From: Bacteroidia bacterium
Lineage (GTDB): Bacteria > Bacteroidota > Bacteroidia > J057
Direction of reading: 5' to 3'
Assembly: GCA_041391665.1 (NCBI GenBank)
Contig: JAWKNO010000002.1
Span: forward strand, 2,046,001 to 2,110,000
Length of the DNA stretch: 64,000 bases
Made by a program: the position numbers and the translations under genes
The notes under the pieces: model-generated
Database searches by the model: none
What the model saw: the letters and a program-made list of their open reading frames with translations, nothing else
What the model was told of the DNA's origin: nothing
Shown here: in pieces, positions 16,388 through 26,992 of the stretch
Layout of the letters: each line of letters starts with the position of its first letter
Position numbering within the stretch: the first letter of the stretch is position 1

Positions 16388-19300
16388 TTACCGTATCAAC
16401 GTCACCGACCCGCTCTTCGTAAACTTCCGTCCGTTGTTGGCGGTGGCTTCTACCACAAATACATACACGCCCTCAGGTACGGGTTGTCCGTTGAAGTTCC
16501 CGTCCCACGCTTCGTCGATATTGGCGGCTTCAAAGATCTGCTGGCCCCAACGGTTGTAGATTTTTATGTGAAATTCGCGGATATACACGCCTTTCAGATA
16601 AAAATAGTCGTTGGTATTGTCGGCATTCGGCGTAAAGGCGTTGGGTGCATGGATGTCTGGGGCAATGGGCAAACAGTCGGTATTGGACACACTCGTAGCC
16701 TGATTGCCGCCGGATTCGTAGGCGACTACGCGGTAGCAAAATTCTTCGATGTCTTCGAAGGTGCTGGCATCGAGATAACTCGTTCTGTCGCCCGGCACCA
16801 CGTCTATCGTTACCCATGTATTGCTGCCGTGGCGGAATAGCTGCACTTCGTAATAATCCACACCTTTTTCCCAGCCGTCATATGCGGTCCAGTTCAGCTC
16901 GTTTTCAATGCCGTTGGATCCTGCTGTCAGTAGTATGCTCGTGCCAATATTGCTGTATGGAGAGATAAATCCACAACTATCCCGCGCCCTCAGCCGGTAG
17001 GTGTAAAATTCTTCGTGGACAATCACCGCTGTGTCGATATAACTGGTCGCCGTCGGTGGCAATGAGGCCACGGTATTCCAGTTCTGGCCGGCGTCGATGC
17101 TCTTTTCAAGGAATACCGTCGTCAGGTCATTCATGATAAATCGTTTCCATTCGACCTGCACATACTGGTCTCCCAGTACTGTAGCGGTTACCAGCTCGGT
17201 TGCCACGCTGGGCTCTGACTTGAGATTGGTGGCCTGTGTGGTGTCGCTCCACGATACTTCCAGCGGATTGACGCCTACAGCTTTGATGCGGTACGTATAC
17301 GTGTTGAAACAACTGGTCGCTGAGTCGATATAAGCCGTAACAAAACCCGGAACCAGATCCAGAAACTCTGTATTGTTGGGGTTGTAAGAGGCTACGCGGT
17401 GAATTTCGTAGTGATCTACCTGATCCCAGCCGATATAGTTGTTCCAATCCACAATGATCCTGTCGGGTATCGGTGTGGCCGTTGCCTCCACGGTGCAATG
17501 CTCCTGGGCAAAGCCTAGCCGGGACTCTGTACCGCAGTAGTTTCTCACCACTACTTTATAGCAATAGGAGCGTTCCAGTGTGTTGAGTACTCCGGCTCCG
17601 ATGTCCACCAGCAGGGTGTCAAACTGGGAAAATGTGGTGTGAATCGGCATATAGGGCCCTCCGACGCTGTCTCTCCGGTAAACCACATAGGCATCAAACC
17701 GAGGATCCATTATGGGTGCCCAGGCGATCCGAACGGATTCGTTGTTTTCTACAGAAACATAATGAATCTCCGCTGGGTCGGGCACATCGATCCCCTGGAC
17801 AGTTACTGCGTCGGGCTTCAGCACTTCTTTCTTACATCCCACCGAATCGGTTACAATGAGGCGTACATCATAACTTCCGGTGTCCACATAGGTGTAAACT
17901 GCTGGATTTCCATAGGCGTTTCCTCCGTCGCCAAAGTCCCAGTAATAGCTCGCAATCCCGTACGGACTGGTCGCCACCGCAGTAAATGTCGCGTCCAGGG
18001 GTGGACAGTTGGGCAAATAATCGGCCACAAAATCTGCCTCCGGTGTGCGAAGGAAAATCAACTGTGGCTTGACCATGCTATCGATACATCCATTGCCGTC
18101 TGTAATGGTAAGTTTGACAGTAAAATAACCGTCGTCTTCGTAGGTGTGAATCGGGTTTTGGGTATTGGAAAATGTGCTGTCGCCAAAGTCCCAAAACCAT
18201 GTCGCAGGCGGTGCCGGATTGGTCAGGTCCGTGAAAATGAGGATTTCGGGCGAACAACCAATGGTGTCCGAAACCAGAAAATCTACCACGGGTTTATCAA
18301 ACGCTTCGATGATCTGGCTGGCCGTATCTTTACAGCCATTTTCATTTGTCACCACCAGCGTAATATTGTAATTGCCCGCATTGTTAAACTGGAAAGGCGC
18401 AGACTGACTCTGTGATGCGAGAATTCCATCTCTGTACCACTGATATTGGGTAATGGTATTGTTGCCAATACTGATACTGGAGGTTCCCATCACAAAAGGT
18501 ACACAGCCTTTGGTAAAGGTGGAAAGGAAATTGGCCTCCGGCGCAGGAAGTACATGGGCCGTATCCACCGCCGTAAAGGTATTGCTGCAACCGAGAATAT
18601 TGGTCACGGTCAGACTCACACTGTAATATCCTGAGTCAGTATAGGTATGGGTCGGACTGGGTTGCGTAGAGGTATATCCATCGCCAAATGTCCAGAACCA
18701 GCTGATAATCGTCGTGTCGGGAATGCTCAGATCGTTGAAAGTAACCACCGTACCCGGACAGGTATTGACGTTACTGAGGGAAAAATTGGCTTTAGGCGCC
18801 GTTACTTTCACCACATCCGACAAGGTCATCGAATCTACGCATCCATTCTGATCCACTACTGTCAGGGTAACGGTAAACAGGCTGTCTGTGGTAAATACAT
18901 GGCTCGGACTCTGGGTGGTCGAAAGGGTTCCATCGCCAAAATTCCACAACCAGTTGCTGATCGGATAGGGCCCGCCCGAAAGATCCAGAAAATCTACAGG
19001 GTCGTTGACACAGGCCAGCGTTGAAAGCGGAACAAAATTGGCCGTGGGAGATACGAATACTTCGATATTTTGGGAAGTTGTATCTGTACAGCCGTTGATA
19101 TCCGATACGATCAGCCTTACGGTATAATTCCCCGGATTGGTGTACGTCCCGATAGGATTGGGAAATGAAGAAGTCGAACCATTTCCCAAAGTCCAGTTCC
19201 ATCCGTTGATCAATACGCCGGAACCGCTGGAAGCGTCGGTAAATACCACCTGAAGCGGCGAACAACCCGCAGTATCTGAAGGAATAAATGCCGCAGTGGG

Positions 19301-22300
19301 GGGCGAATTCACCTGAATAAAATTGGCTACGGTATCAGTCCCCACACAGCCTTCTATATTGGTAGTAGTGAGACTGACCGTGTAAACACCCGGTAACAGG
19401 TACGAATGAGAAGGGTTAGGGAGGTTAGACGTAGTGCCGTCTCCAAAATTCCACAGCCAGCTCACTACTGTTGTGTCAGGGACTGATGTATCGGTAAAGG
19501 TGACCGTCGCCCCGGTACATGGCGTTGGATTGTCCACCGAAAAACTTACCGGCGGATCGCCCAAAATAATGTACAGCGGTTTGGTCAGCGAATCGGTACA
19601 ACCATTGGCATCAACCACGGTCAGGCTTACGTCATAAGATCCATTTGCCGTATAGTTGTGGCTGGGGAATTGCACCGATGAAGTGCCCCCATCACCAAAT
19701 TCCCACAACCAGTTGACAATCGGGGCCGTGCCGGTAGTCTGACTGACGAAGTTGATAGATTTGGGGGCACACCCTGCCTGGCTGCTGCTAACGAAATCCG
19801 GAACGGGCACACCGTGAACAATGACGTTACGTGCAGCCGTATCCTTACAGCCATAAGCATCCGTGACGATCAGCGAAATGGGATAATTTCCCGGATTCGC
19901 GTAGGTTTGGGTCGCGTTGGGAAACCCGAAGGTCACACCATTCCCAAATGCCCACTGAAAGCCAATGATATTGGTGGCCCCCATCATTGAGGTATCGGTA
20001 AACTGCACAGTAAGGGGTGCGCAACCGACACTGTCCGACATAAGAAAATTTGCCGCAGGCGGATTCCATATCTGCACTGCATTGATTTTGGTTTCGGTAT
20101 GCTGACAGCCAATGGCATTGGTAATTGTCAGACTTACGGTATATATCCCGGGATTGGCATAGGCATGGGAAGGATTCTGCACGCCACTGGTCGTGCCGTC
20201 GCCAAAGTTCCACAGCCAGGCCACAATCGTCGTATCGGGAATCGAAGCATCGGTAAAACTAATGCTCTGCCCGGGGCAGGCATTCGCACTGTCTGGCAGA
20301 AAGTCGGCCACCGGTGCGGTCAGATTCACAAATGCGGGTTTTACAATTGAATCGGAACAACCATTCTGATCCTCTACATATAAGGAAACTGAATAAATTC
20401 CGGTATTGCCATACACATGAGTCGGAAACTGGGTAAATCCGTTTGTACCGTCTCCAAAAGCCCACTGCCAGATAACCGGCGGATTGGTTCCCGTGGACTG
20501 ATCCAGAAAGGTAATTGCCGCACTCGCACAGCCGGTAGTAGTCGAAGCGCCAAAGTTGGCCGTTATGCCCGGATTTGCGATGATGGTTTTTGTCACCGTA
20601 TCCGCACAACCATTGATATCACTGACAATCAGGCTTACAGTATAACTTCCCGGCGTACTGTACAACTGCGTGGAGTTGGCATTGTTGGAGGTAGCGCCAT
20701 TGCCAAATGTATAGAAATAGGAGGCAATGGGTCCTGTGCCGGGTGTACTGCTGCCCAATATCGTCACGGTCTGTGGCGCACAGAAAAATGAATCAGAAAC
20801 GGAAAACGATGCCGAAGGAGGAGTGTGAATGGTCACATGCTGGGGTTGTACGACCGTGTCGCTGCAGCCAAAGGCATTCGTAATAATCAGGCTTACATTG
20901 TATATCCCCGGCGTCTGATAGGTATGGGAAGGATTTTGCACATTCGCCCCAAAACCATCTCCAAAGTCCCAGATCCAGTTTGTAACGGTTGTATCAGAAC
21001 TGGCCGAAGCCGTAAAGTTAACCGCAGCGGGCGGACATGACGGCGTGGCATCTGAAACAAAACTCCCCGCAGGATTGGCTAGATGAATGAGCCCCGGTTT
21101 TAAGTTTGTACTGACGCAGTTATTGATATCCGTAACGGTCAGACTTACATCAAATGTACCGTTGAAAGTATAGGTATGAATGGGGTTTTGCGCAGTTGAG
21201 GTAAATCCATCGCCAAAGTCCCAAAACCACGACTGAATGGGTACTGCCGCTGTTGTCAGGTCGTTAAACTGTACGGTCTTGGGCGCACAGCCATTTGAAG
21301 AAGATACGATAAAATCGACATTTGGCGGACCCGTAACGGTGATCAGCCGGGTGGTGCTGTCGGTACAACCATTGGCATCTGTGGCTACCAGTTTGACAGT
21401 ATAAACGCCAGGTGTAGTATAAGTATGGGAGGGATTCTGTTGGGAGGAGACCGTGCCGTCGCCAAAGGTCCATACCCAGCCGGTCATGATTGCCGGCCCG
21501 GTCGAACTATCCGTAAATACTACTGCCAACGGGGCACAGCCGAGATTCGCAGAAGGGCTGATATTGGCCGTTGGCGGAGTTCCTACGGTAATACTGATCG
21601 GAATACCGATACTGTCCGTACATCCATCCGAATTGGTTACAATCAGGTTTACGGCATAATTTCCCGGATTAGTATAAATATGCTGGGGATTTTTGACAAA
21701 TGCGCTGTCGCCATCTCCAAAGTCCCACAAATAGCTGATGATGGGGTTGGCAGAAACAGACAGATCTGTAAAGGAAAGGATTTCCCCAAGACAAATCTGT
21801 GTCTGATCCACGCTTGCCATGGGATTGGGCCCGCCATAGACGATCACGCTGTCAGGGCTGGGAATGGCCACCACACAGCCTGCGGTATCCTGGATCACCA
21901 GTACAGGAAATGCAATGGTATCATTGGCGTAAGTATGGGTTACGGTCTGCCCCGAACCGAGATTCCCGTCGCCAAAGTCCCAGGTCCAGTTGATCGCACC
22001 GCCTGTCGAAGCCGTAAATGTTACATCCAGCGGGCTGCAACCGGATATGGGAGAAAAGGTAAATGATCCGCCCGGGCCACTGAGATCGATCAGATCTGCC
22101 ATCACCAGGGTATCTGTACATCCCTGAGAAGTACCGACAATCAGCGTTACATCGAAAGTTCCCGGGAGGCTGTAAATTTTGGAAGGGTTGGGCAAAGTGG
22201 AAGTGGTACCATCGCCAAAGTCCCAGTGCCACGATGTTACATTGGCGCTCGACTGGTCGGTAAATGTCACCTGAAGCGGCGGACAGTTTTGCTGCGTTGG

Positions 22301-25168
22301 GGCAGCAAAAAAAGCAGCCGTAGGAACGCCCACACTCACAAAACCGGTTTTGATCGTATTGCTGACACAACCATTGATATCTGTAGCTGTCAGCGAAACT
22401 GTGTACGAACCGGTGGTGGAAGGGAAGACGTGTACCGGGTTAATGGCGGAGGAAGTCGTTCCGTCGCCAAAATCCCACAGGTAAGTATTTCCCACCCCGG
22501 TTGAAAGGTTGTTGAAAGTCACCAGGCTTCCGGGACAGGCTAAAGTATCTGAAGAAGTGAATGAAGCGTCAGGGTAAGTAGGGTTGACAAATGAAGGAAT
22601 AGTAAGACTGTCGGCACAACCTTGATTGTCAGCGACGATCAGGGTTACATTGTAGTTTCCCGGTTGGTTGTAAGTATAAAATGGATTGGGAGCAGAAGAA
22701 GTGCCGCCATCGCCAAAGCTCCACTGCCAGCCTACGATCGAACCCGAAACTGCAGTCGAAAGGTCGGTAAATGCGACCGCCAGCGGTGCACAGCCGGTAG
22801 TACTACTCACCGAAAACAGTGCATCGGGCCCAATCACATTCACCAGTCCGGCAAGCAGCATCGTATCCGCACAACCGCTGGGGTTGGATGCGATCAGCAT
22901 GACATCATACACACCGGGCGAAGCGTAAGCATGCGAGGGGTTAGGATTGGTAGAAGTAGTACCATCGCCAAAACTCCATAAGTAGCTGGAAGCATTGACA
23001 GAATTGTTGGTAAAATTCACAACCAAACCTGTACAGCCTGAGGTATTGGCCGCAGTAAAACTGGCTGCCGGGGAATAGATATCCAGCGTCTGGGTTGCAT
23101 TATCCACGCAGCCGGTATTGACATTCCCCACTACCAGGGAAATCGCAAATGTTCCCAGCGTGGTATAAGTATGGGTGGGATTCTGAAGCGTGGAAGTTGT
23201 CCCGTCGCCAAAGTCCCAAAACCAGCTGTCAGGCGCAATCGACTGATCAAAAAAGCTGACCGTCAGTGGTGTATCACAACCGGTAGTCGGGGTAAAGATA
23301 AAGTCTGCGATGGGTCCCAGCACAGAAATCAAGCCTGGTTGGGTCAAAGTATCCCGACAGCCGAAGTATTCGGTGATCAGCGTAACGTCAAACGTTCCGG
23401 TGTCACTATAGGTATAGGAGGGATTCTGCAGATTGGAAAATCCGCCATCGCCAAAGTTCCACGTCCAGGCTGTACCCAGGTTGGACTGGTCGATAAAATC
23501 CACAGGCGTACCCGCACAGACAATCAGCGGGTTTGCAGTAAAGTTGACAGTCGGAGGAATGCCCGCCTCGATATACTGATACGTCACTGTATCGCGACAT
23601 CCTGCCTGGGTGATCACAACCAGCGAAACCGTAAACTGCCCCACCCCAGTGTACACATGAGAAGGATTCTGCACAAAGGCGGTACCGCCATCGCCAAAAT
23701 CCCAGATCCATGTGACGATCGTGTCATTGGGCGAAAGGCTCAGATCCAGAAAATCTACGGTAAGGGGAATACAACCGGAAGTTGTATCGGCAACAAAGTC
23801 GGCCGTTGGCCTTACAATCTGCACGTATGCCGGCTGTACAATCGTATCGGTACAACCAAAACTATTTTCTACCGCCAGGGTAACATTGTAAAATCCCGGC
23901 GCATTATATACATGTGAAGGGTTTTGGGCAGTGGCCGTGGTTCCATCTCCAAAATCCCAGAACCATGCGACCGGACTTCCGGTTGAAATGTCCGTAAAAT
24001 CTACCACAAAAGGCACCTCACAACCCGTCGGATCTGTGCTGCTAAGCACCGCCGTGGGAGAAGGATTAACCGTCACATATGCATTTCTGACCAACGTATC
24101 GCTACAGCCGGCAGAGTTGCTCGCATAAAGGGTTACGGTATAGGTTCCGGGTGAATTGTAAATATGAACCGGTGATGGCCCGGTAACAACAGTACCATCT
24201 CCAAAGTCCCAGATATAACTGCTTGCTCCTGATGAAGTATTGAGAAAAGAAACCCCTTCTCCCGCGCAGGCATTGGTATTGGAGGCGAGAAATCCCGCAA
24301 CCGGAAATTGCAATTGAATCGCATTCGGATCAATCAATACATCCGAACAACCATTGGGATCCGTTGCGGTAAGCGTAATCGAATAATTCCCAACTGTGGT
24401 GTAAGTATGAACCGGATTGGATTGCGTGGAAGTTGTACCGTCGCCAAAATCCCACAAGTACGTGTATGCTCCGGCAGGTGCAACAGTTGAATTAAACGTA
24501 ACCGAAAAAGGTATCTGGCACCCCGTATTCCCCGTCCAGGTATAATTGACAGAAGGAGGGGTCGATACGTTGATCAGGTTGGGCTGAAGCAGCGAGGACG
24601 AGCAGCCATTTGCATCCGTGACTACCAGAGTGACATCATAACTGCCCGGCGCACCATACGTATGCGTAGGAGCCGCCAGGGTAGAAATATTCCCATCGCC
24701 AAAGTCCCAGACCCAACTGGTAATCGGTGCATTTCCCAACACACTCTGATCGGTAAAAGCGACCGGTAGCGGCGCACAACCACTGTTTGTGTTTACGCTG
24801 AAATTGGCAGCCGGATCCTGAAAAACGGTAATAAAACCAGTTTTAACCATGACATCTGTTGCACTACCGTTGGAAACGGTGAGGGTCACGGTGTAAGTTC
24901 CAGGGTTCACATAAATGACGCCGGGATTGGGAAGGTTGGAGGTATTACCATTGCCAAAATCCCACAGATAACTCGTGATGGGACCGGAAGACAGATTGGT
25001 AAACTGCACAGTAAGCGGACTACAGCCAGACTGCGCATTGGACGTGAAGTCAGCAGTAACCTGCGCCTGAAGCGATGAAAAGGACAAGAGGATCAAAAGA
25101 GCAAAGAACGAATGGTAACAGTACAACACCAAACTCTGCCTGTTACGTCGGCGTAGCGTGTCGTTCAT
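16388..25168 (-). CDS. giant PKD-repeat surface adhesin with T9SS type B sorting domain
   Basis: A 2926-residue secreted protein. Start taken at ATG 25168 because it gives a proper signal peptide (MNDTLRRRN, hydrophobic core, ending LQAQ); an earlier in-frame ATG at 25234 does not. Residues about 35-2455 hold some 28 recognisable PKD repeats of about 83 residues, each with a WxFGDG-type core and a Cys pair (GCxPLxVxF early, NGCxDT late), plus one degenerate copy lacking FGDG near residue 2240. Residues about 2456-2840 look like fibronectin-type-III-like modules. The last 85 residues (APNAFTPNADNTND, YNRWGQQIF, AWDGNFNGQPVPEGVYVF) are the gliding-motility-associated C-terminal domain used by type IX secretion. 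Likely a cell-surface or released adhesin. Monocistronic; repeat DNA abuts its stop codon. Confidence 0.93.
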   Translation of the reverse strand: MNDTLRRRNRQSLVLYCYHSFFALLILLSFSSLQAQVTADFTSNAQSGCSPLTVQFTNLSSGPITSYLWDFGNGNTSNLPNPGVIYVNPGTYTVTLTVSNGSATDVMVKTGFITVFQDPAANFSVNTNSGCAPLPVAFTDQSVLGNAPITSWVWDFGDGNISTLAAPTHTYGAPGSYDVTLVVTDANGCSSSLLQPNLINVSTPPSVNYTWTGNTGCQIPFSVTFNSTVAPAGAYTYLWDFGDGTTSTQSNPVHTYTTVGNYSITLTATDPNGCSDVLIDPNAIQLQFPVAGFLASNTNACAGEGVSFLNTSSGASSYIWDFGDGTVVTGPSPVHIYNSPGTYTVTLYASNSAGCSDTLVRNAYVTVNPSPTAVLSSTDPTGCEVPFVVDFTDISTGSPVAWFWDFGDGTTATAQNPSHVYNAPGFYNVTLAVENSFGCTDTIVQPAYVQIVRPTADFVADTTSGCIPLTVDFLDLSLSPNDTIVTWIWDFGDGGTAFVQNPSHVYTGVGQFTVSLVVITQAGCRDTVTYQYIEAGIPPTVNFTANPLIVCAGTPVDFIDQSNLGTAWTWNFGDGGFSNLQNPSYTYSDTGTFDVTLITEYFGCRDTLTQPGLISVLGPIADFIFTPTTGCDTPLTVSFFDQSIAPDSWFWDFGDGTTSTLQNPTHTYTTLGTFAISLVVGNVNTGCVDNATQTLDIYSPAASFTAANTSGCTGLVVNFTNNSVNASSYLWSFGDGTTSTNPNPSHAYASPGVYDVMLIASNPSGCADTMLLAGLVNVIGPDALFSVSSTTGCAPLAVAFTDLSTAVSGSIVGWQWSFGDGGTSSAPNPFYTYNQPGNYNVTLIVADNQGCADSLTIPSFVNPTYPDASFTSSDTLACPGSLVTFNNLSTGVGNTYLWDFGDGTTSSAINPVHVFPSTTGSYTVSLTATDINGCVSNTIKTGFVSVGVPTAAFFAAPTQQNCPPLQVTFTDQSSANVTSWHWDFGDGTTSTLPNPSKIYSLPGTFDVTLIVGTSQGCTDTLVMADLIDLSGPGGSFTFSPISGCSPLDVTFTASTGGAINWTWDFGDGNLGSGQTVTHTYANDTIAFPVLVIQDTAGCVVAIPSPDSVIVYGGPNPMASVDQTQICLGEILSFTDLSVSANPIISYLWDFGDGDSAFVKNPQHIYTNPGNYAVNLIVTNSDGCTDSIGIPISITVGTPPTANISPSANLGCAPLAVVFTDSSTGPAIMTGWVWTFGDGTVSSQQNPSHTYTTPGVYTVKLVATDANGCTDSTTRLITVTGPPNVDFIVSSSNGCAPKTVQFNDLTTAAVPIQSWFWDFGDGFTSTAQNPIHTYTFNGTFDVSLTVTDINNCVSTNLKPGLIHLANPAGSFVSDATPSCPPAAVNFTASASSDTTVTNWIWDFGDGFGANVQNPSHTYQTPGIYNVSLIITNAFGCSDTVVQPQHVTIHTPPSASFSVSDSFFCAPQTVTILGSSTPGTGPIASYFYTFGNGATSNNANSTQLYSTPGSYTVSLIVSDINGCADTVTKTIIANPGITANFGASTTTGCASAAITFLDQSTGTNPPVIWQWAFGDGTNGFTQFPTHVYGNTGIYSVSLYVEDQNGCSDSIVKPAFVNLTAPVADFLPDSANACPGQSISFTDASIPDTTIVAWLWNFGDGTTSGVQNPSHAYANPGIYTVSLTITNAIGCQHTETKINAVQIWNPPAANFLMSDSVGCAPLTVQFTDTSMMGATNIIGFQWAFGNGVTFGFPNATQTYANPGNYPISLIVTDAYGCKDTAARNVIVHGVPVPDFVSSSQAGCAPKSINFVSQTTGTAPIVNWLWEFGDGGTSSVQFPSHNYTANGSYDVSLTVVDANGCTDSLTKPLYIILGDPPVSFSVDNPTPCTGATVTFTDTSVPDTTVVSWLWNFGDGTTSNLPNPSHSYLLPGVYTVSLTTTNIEGCVGTDTVANFIQVNSPPTAAFIPSDTAGCSPLQVVFTDASSGSGVLINGWNWTLGNGSTSSFPNPIGTYTNPGNYTVRLIVSDINGCTDTTSQNIEVFVSPTANFVPLSTLACVNDPVDFLDLSGGPYPISNWLWNFGDGTLSTTQSPSHVFTTDSLFTVTLTVVDQNGCVDSMTLSDVVKVTAPKANFSLSNVNTCPGTVVTFNDLSIPDTTIISWFWTFGDGYTSTQPSPTHTYTDSGYYSVSLTVTNILGCSNTFTAVDTAHVLPAPEANFLSTFTKGCVPFVMGTSSISIGNNTITQYQWYRDGILASQSQSAPFQFNNAGNYNITLVVTNENGCKDTASQIIEAFDKPVVDFLVSDTIGCSPEILIFTDLTNPAPPATWFWDFGDSTFSNTQNPIHTYEDDGYFTVKLTITDGNGCIDSMVKPQLIFLRTPEADFVADYLPNCPPLDATFTAVATSPYGIASYYWDFGDGGNAYGNPAVYTYVDTGSYDVRLIVTDSVGCKKEVLKPDAVTVQGIDVPDPAEIHYVSVENNESVRIAWAPIMDPRFDAYVVYRRDSVGGPYMPIHTTFSQFDTLLVDIGAGVLNTLERSYCYKVVVRNYCGTESRLGFAQEHCTVEATATPIPDRIIVDWNNYIGWDQVDHYEIHRVASYNPNNTEFLDLVPGFVTAYIDSATSCFNTYTYRIKAVGVNPLEVSWSDTTQATNLKSEPSVATELVTATVLGDQYVQVEWKRFIMNDLTTVFLEKSIDAGQNWNTVASLPPTATSYIDTAVIVHEEFYTYRLRARDSCGFISPYSNIGTSILLTAGSNGIENELNWTAYDGWEKGVDYYEVQLFRHGSNTWVTIDVVPGDRTSYLDASTFEDIEEFCYRVVAYESGGNQATSVSNTDCLPIAPDIHAPNAFTPNADNTNDYFYLKGVYIREFHIKIYNRWGQQIFEAANIDEAWDGNFNGQPVPEGVYVFVVEATANNGRKFTKSGSVTLIR

Positions 25169-25576
25169 GCAAACGGTAATCGAGAAATTATTTATTAACC
25201 CAAACTCAATGTGCCATACAGGTGGAGCCACCACATGTAAGAATCACACCTCCAATTTGTACATTCCATCGATTATTCAAAAATCATTTTAATTTCCGAC
25301 ATGTAATAAATAACCCCGATACGATCAATTTTTTATATAATTATCATAATCCATATCACGTCACCATGTTTTTGGGTCAATTTTGCAGGGGGGAAAATAA
25401 AAAAAAGGCCCTTAACACCATCATTCTCATGAAAGATATCAGACAAAACTGTCAGCATAAACCGAAGTAAGAATATTACCATTTCGTGAATGGTAAACCC
25501 AAACCTGACTTTCGGCGAATTGGAAAATAGAGAAATATCGCATACCTTTTCCTCCCTTCACAATTAAGCACACAGC
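25169..25576. other. divergent intergenic region, adhesin / metallophosphoesterase
   Basis: About 400 bp of AT-rich DNA between two divergently transcribed genes. It must carry both promoters, but I find no pair matching TTTG-N19-TAnnTTTG exactly; a TTACCGTTTG lies just before the adhesin ATG on the minus strand. The frame 25222-25470 has no protein-like character. Confidence 0.5.
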
Positions 25577-26974
25577 ATGTTAGTCATTATCAGCGACCTT
25601 CACCTTACAGATGGCTCTTCAGGTACAACCATTGGTCTTCGGGCATTTGAGATCTTTAAAGAAAGGATTTCTGAAATGGCTTACAAAGCTTCCTGGCGGC
25701 TTGACGAAAAGGGCAACCGGTTTTACCAGCCGGTCGAAGCTGTAGATATTATCCTGTTAGGAGATATTCTCGATGTGATCCGGTCTGAAAAGTGGATCCA
25801 TAGTGCGGTCAGGCCGTGGACAGACCCCCAAAGTCCCGAATTTGCTGCGATGGTCGCTCAGATCAATGAGGATATTCTCACGCATAACCGTGAGGCTTTT
25901 AAGTTACTCAGAGACCTCAGTCGCTCCCGAAAAGGAAAATCTACCAAAGGCATGATGACATTGCCTCTTTCCACAGAAAAAAAGCTACCGATGATGGGTT
26001 TTCAGGTGGAAGGCGGGAATGTCCCCAGGAGTTCTGTCAAGGTAAGGATACACTATATGGTGGGAAATCACGACTGGTTTTATCATCTGCAAGGAGAAGC
26101 GTTTGACGACATCCGTAAAAAAGTTGTAGATGCACTTGGTCTGGCAAATGATCCCTGCAAGCCATTTCCGCACACACTCGAAGAATATCCTGAACTGGCC
26201 GAAATCTGTGCCCGGCATGGGGTATATGTGCGCCATGGCGATATATTTGATTCAATCAACTACGATGCGCAAAAAGGCCGCGACGCTTCTACTTTAGGCG
26301 ATGCCATTGTGGTGGAACTATTAAACCGATTCCCTGCCGAAATAAAAAAGCGACTCTCCGGCCAACTCAGTCCGGCATGCCTGCAGGGGTTACTGGAAAT
26401 CGACAATGTAAGGCCATTGATGTTTATCCCCATCTGGATCAACGGCTTATTGGAAAGAACCTGTCCGGAACCGACTCTCAAACAGCAGGTAAAAGAAATA
26501 TGGAATGAGCTGGCAGGGGATTTTATGAAACTCGATTTTATTCGCCGGCAGGATACGATCATGCCTTTTGAAACGGTCGATTTGTTGGAAATGGGATTAT
26601 TTATTTCGCAAAAAACCAGTTTCCGTACCATTAGTAATATCATGGGAAAAATTGCTGGTCTGAAAAGGTCCGCAGGGGAAACCTATTACCCGGAAGCGCT
26701 GAAAGAGCCTGCATTTCAGGAAAGAACAGCGGATTTTATCGTTTATGGTCATACCCATCATCAGGAAGTTGTACCCCTCGATGCCACAGAAGATGCTGAA
26801 CAATTGTACTTCAACTCCGGTACCTGGCGACAGGTGTTTGAGCTTACCCGCGCCAACCGGAAAGCGCAGATGTTTTTAGGGTTTCAGGTGATGACTTATA
26901 TCGGTTTTTTTAAAAACGGAGAAAGGTCCGGAAGAAAATTTGAAATCTGGAATGGCTCTCTGGGAGATAAATAA
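25577..26974 (+). CDS. calcineurin-like metallophosphoesterase
   Basis: A 465-residue phosphoesterase with the full two-metal set: SDLHL at residues 6-10, GDILD at 62-66, GNHDW near 162-166, HGDIFD near 220, and YGHTHHQ near 390. No signal peptide or membrane segment is present, so it is cytoplasmic. The insert between GDILD and GNHD and the long helical part at residues 230-370 are larger than in simple UDP-diacylglucosamine-type or Mre11-type enzymes; substrate cannot be told. It ends 18 bp from the convergent PepSY gene. Function beyond metal-dependent phosphoester hydrolysis is unknown. Confidence 0.85.
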   Translation: MLVIISDLHLTDGSSGTTIGLRAFEIFKERISEMAYKASWRLDEKGNRFYQPVEAVDIILLGDILDVIRSEKWIHSAVRPWTDPQSPEFAAMVAQINEDILTHNREAFKLLRDLSRSRKGKSTKGMMTLPLSTEKKLPMMGFQVEGGNVPRSSVKVRIHYMVGNHDWFYHLQGEAFDDIRKKVVDALGLANDPCKPFPHTLEEYPELAEICARHGVYVRHGDIFDSINYDAQKGRDASTLGDAIVVELLNRFPAEIKKRLSGQLSPACLQGLLEIDNVRPLMFIPIWINGLLERTCPEPTLKQQVKEIWNELAGDFMKLDFIRRQDTIMPFETVDLLEMGLFISQKTSFRTISNIMGKIAGLKRSAGETYYPEALKEPAFQERTADFIVYGHTHHQEVVPLDATEDAEQLYFNSGTWRQVFELTRANRKAQMFLGFQVMTYIGFFKNGERSGRKFEIWNGSLGDK

Positions 26975-26992
26975 TACATTCTACCCTCACAC

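Noticed and set aside
16484..25230. Many antisense frames opposite the adhesin
   Set aside because: Long repeat-rich GC-biased gene gives stop-free antisense; none has a family motif.
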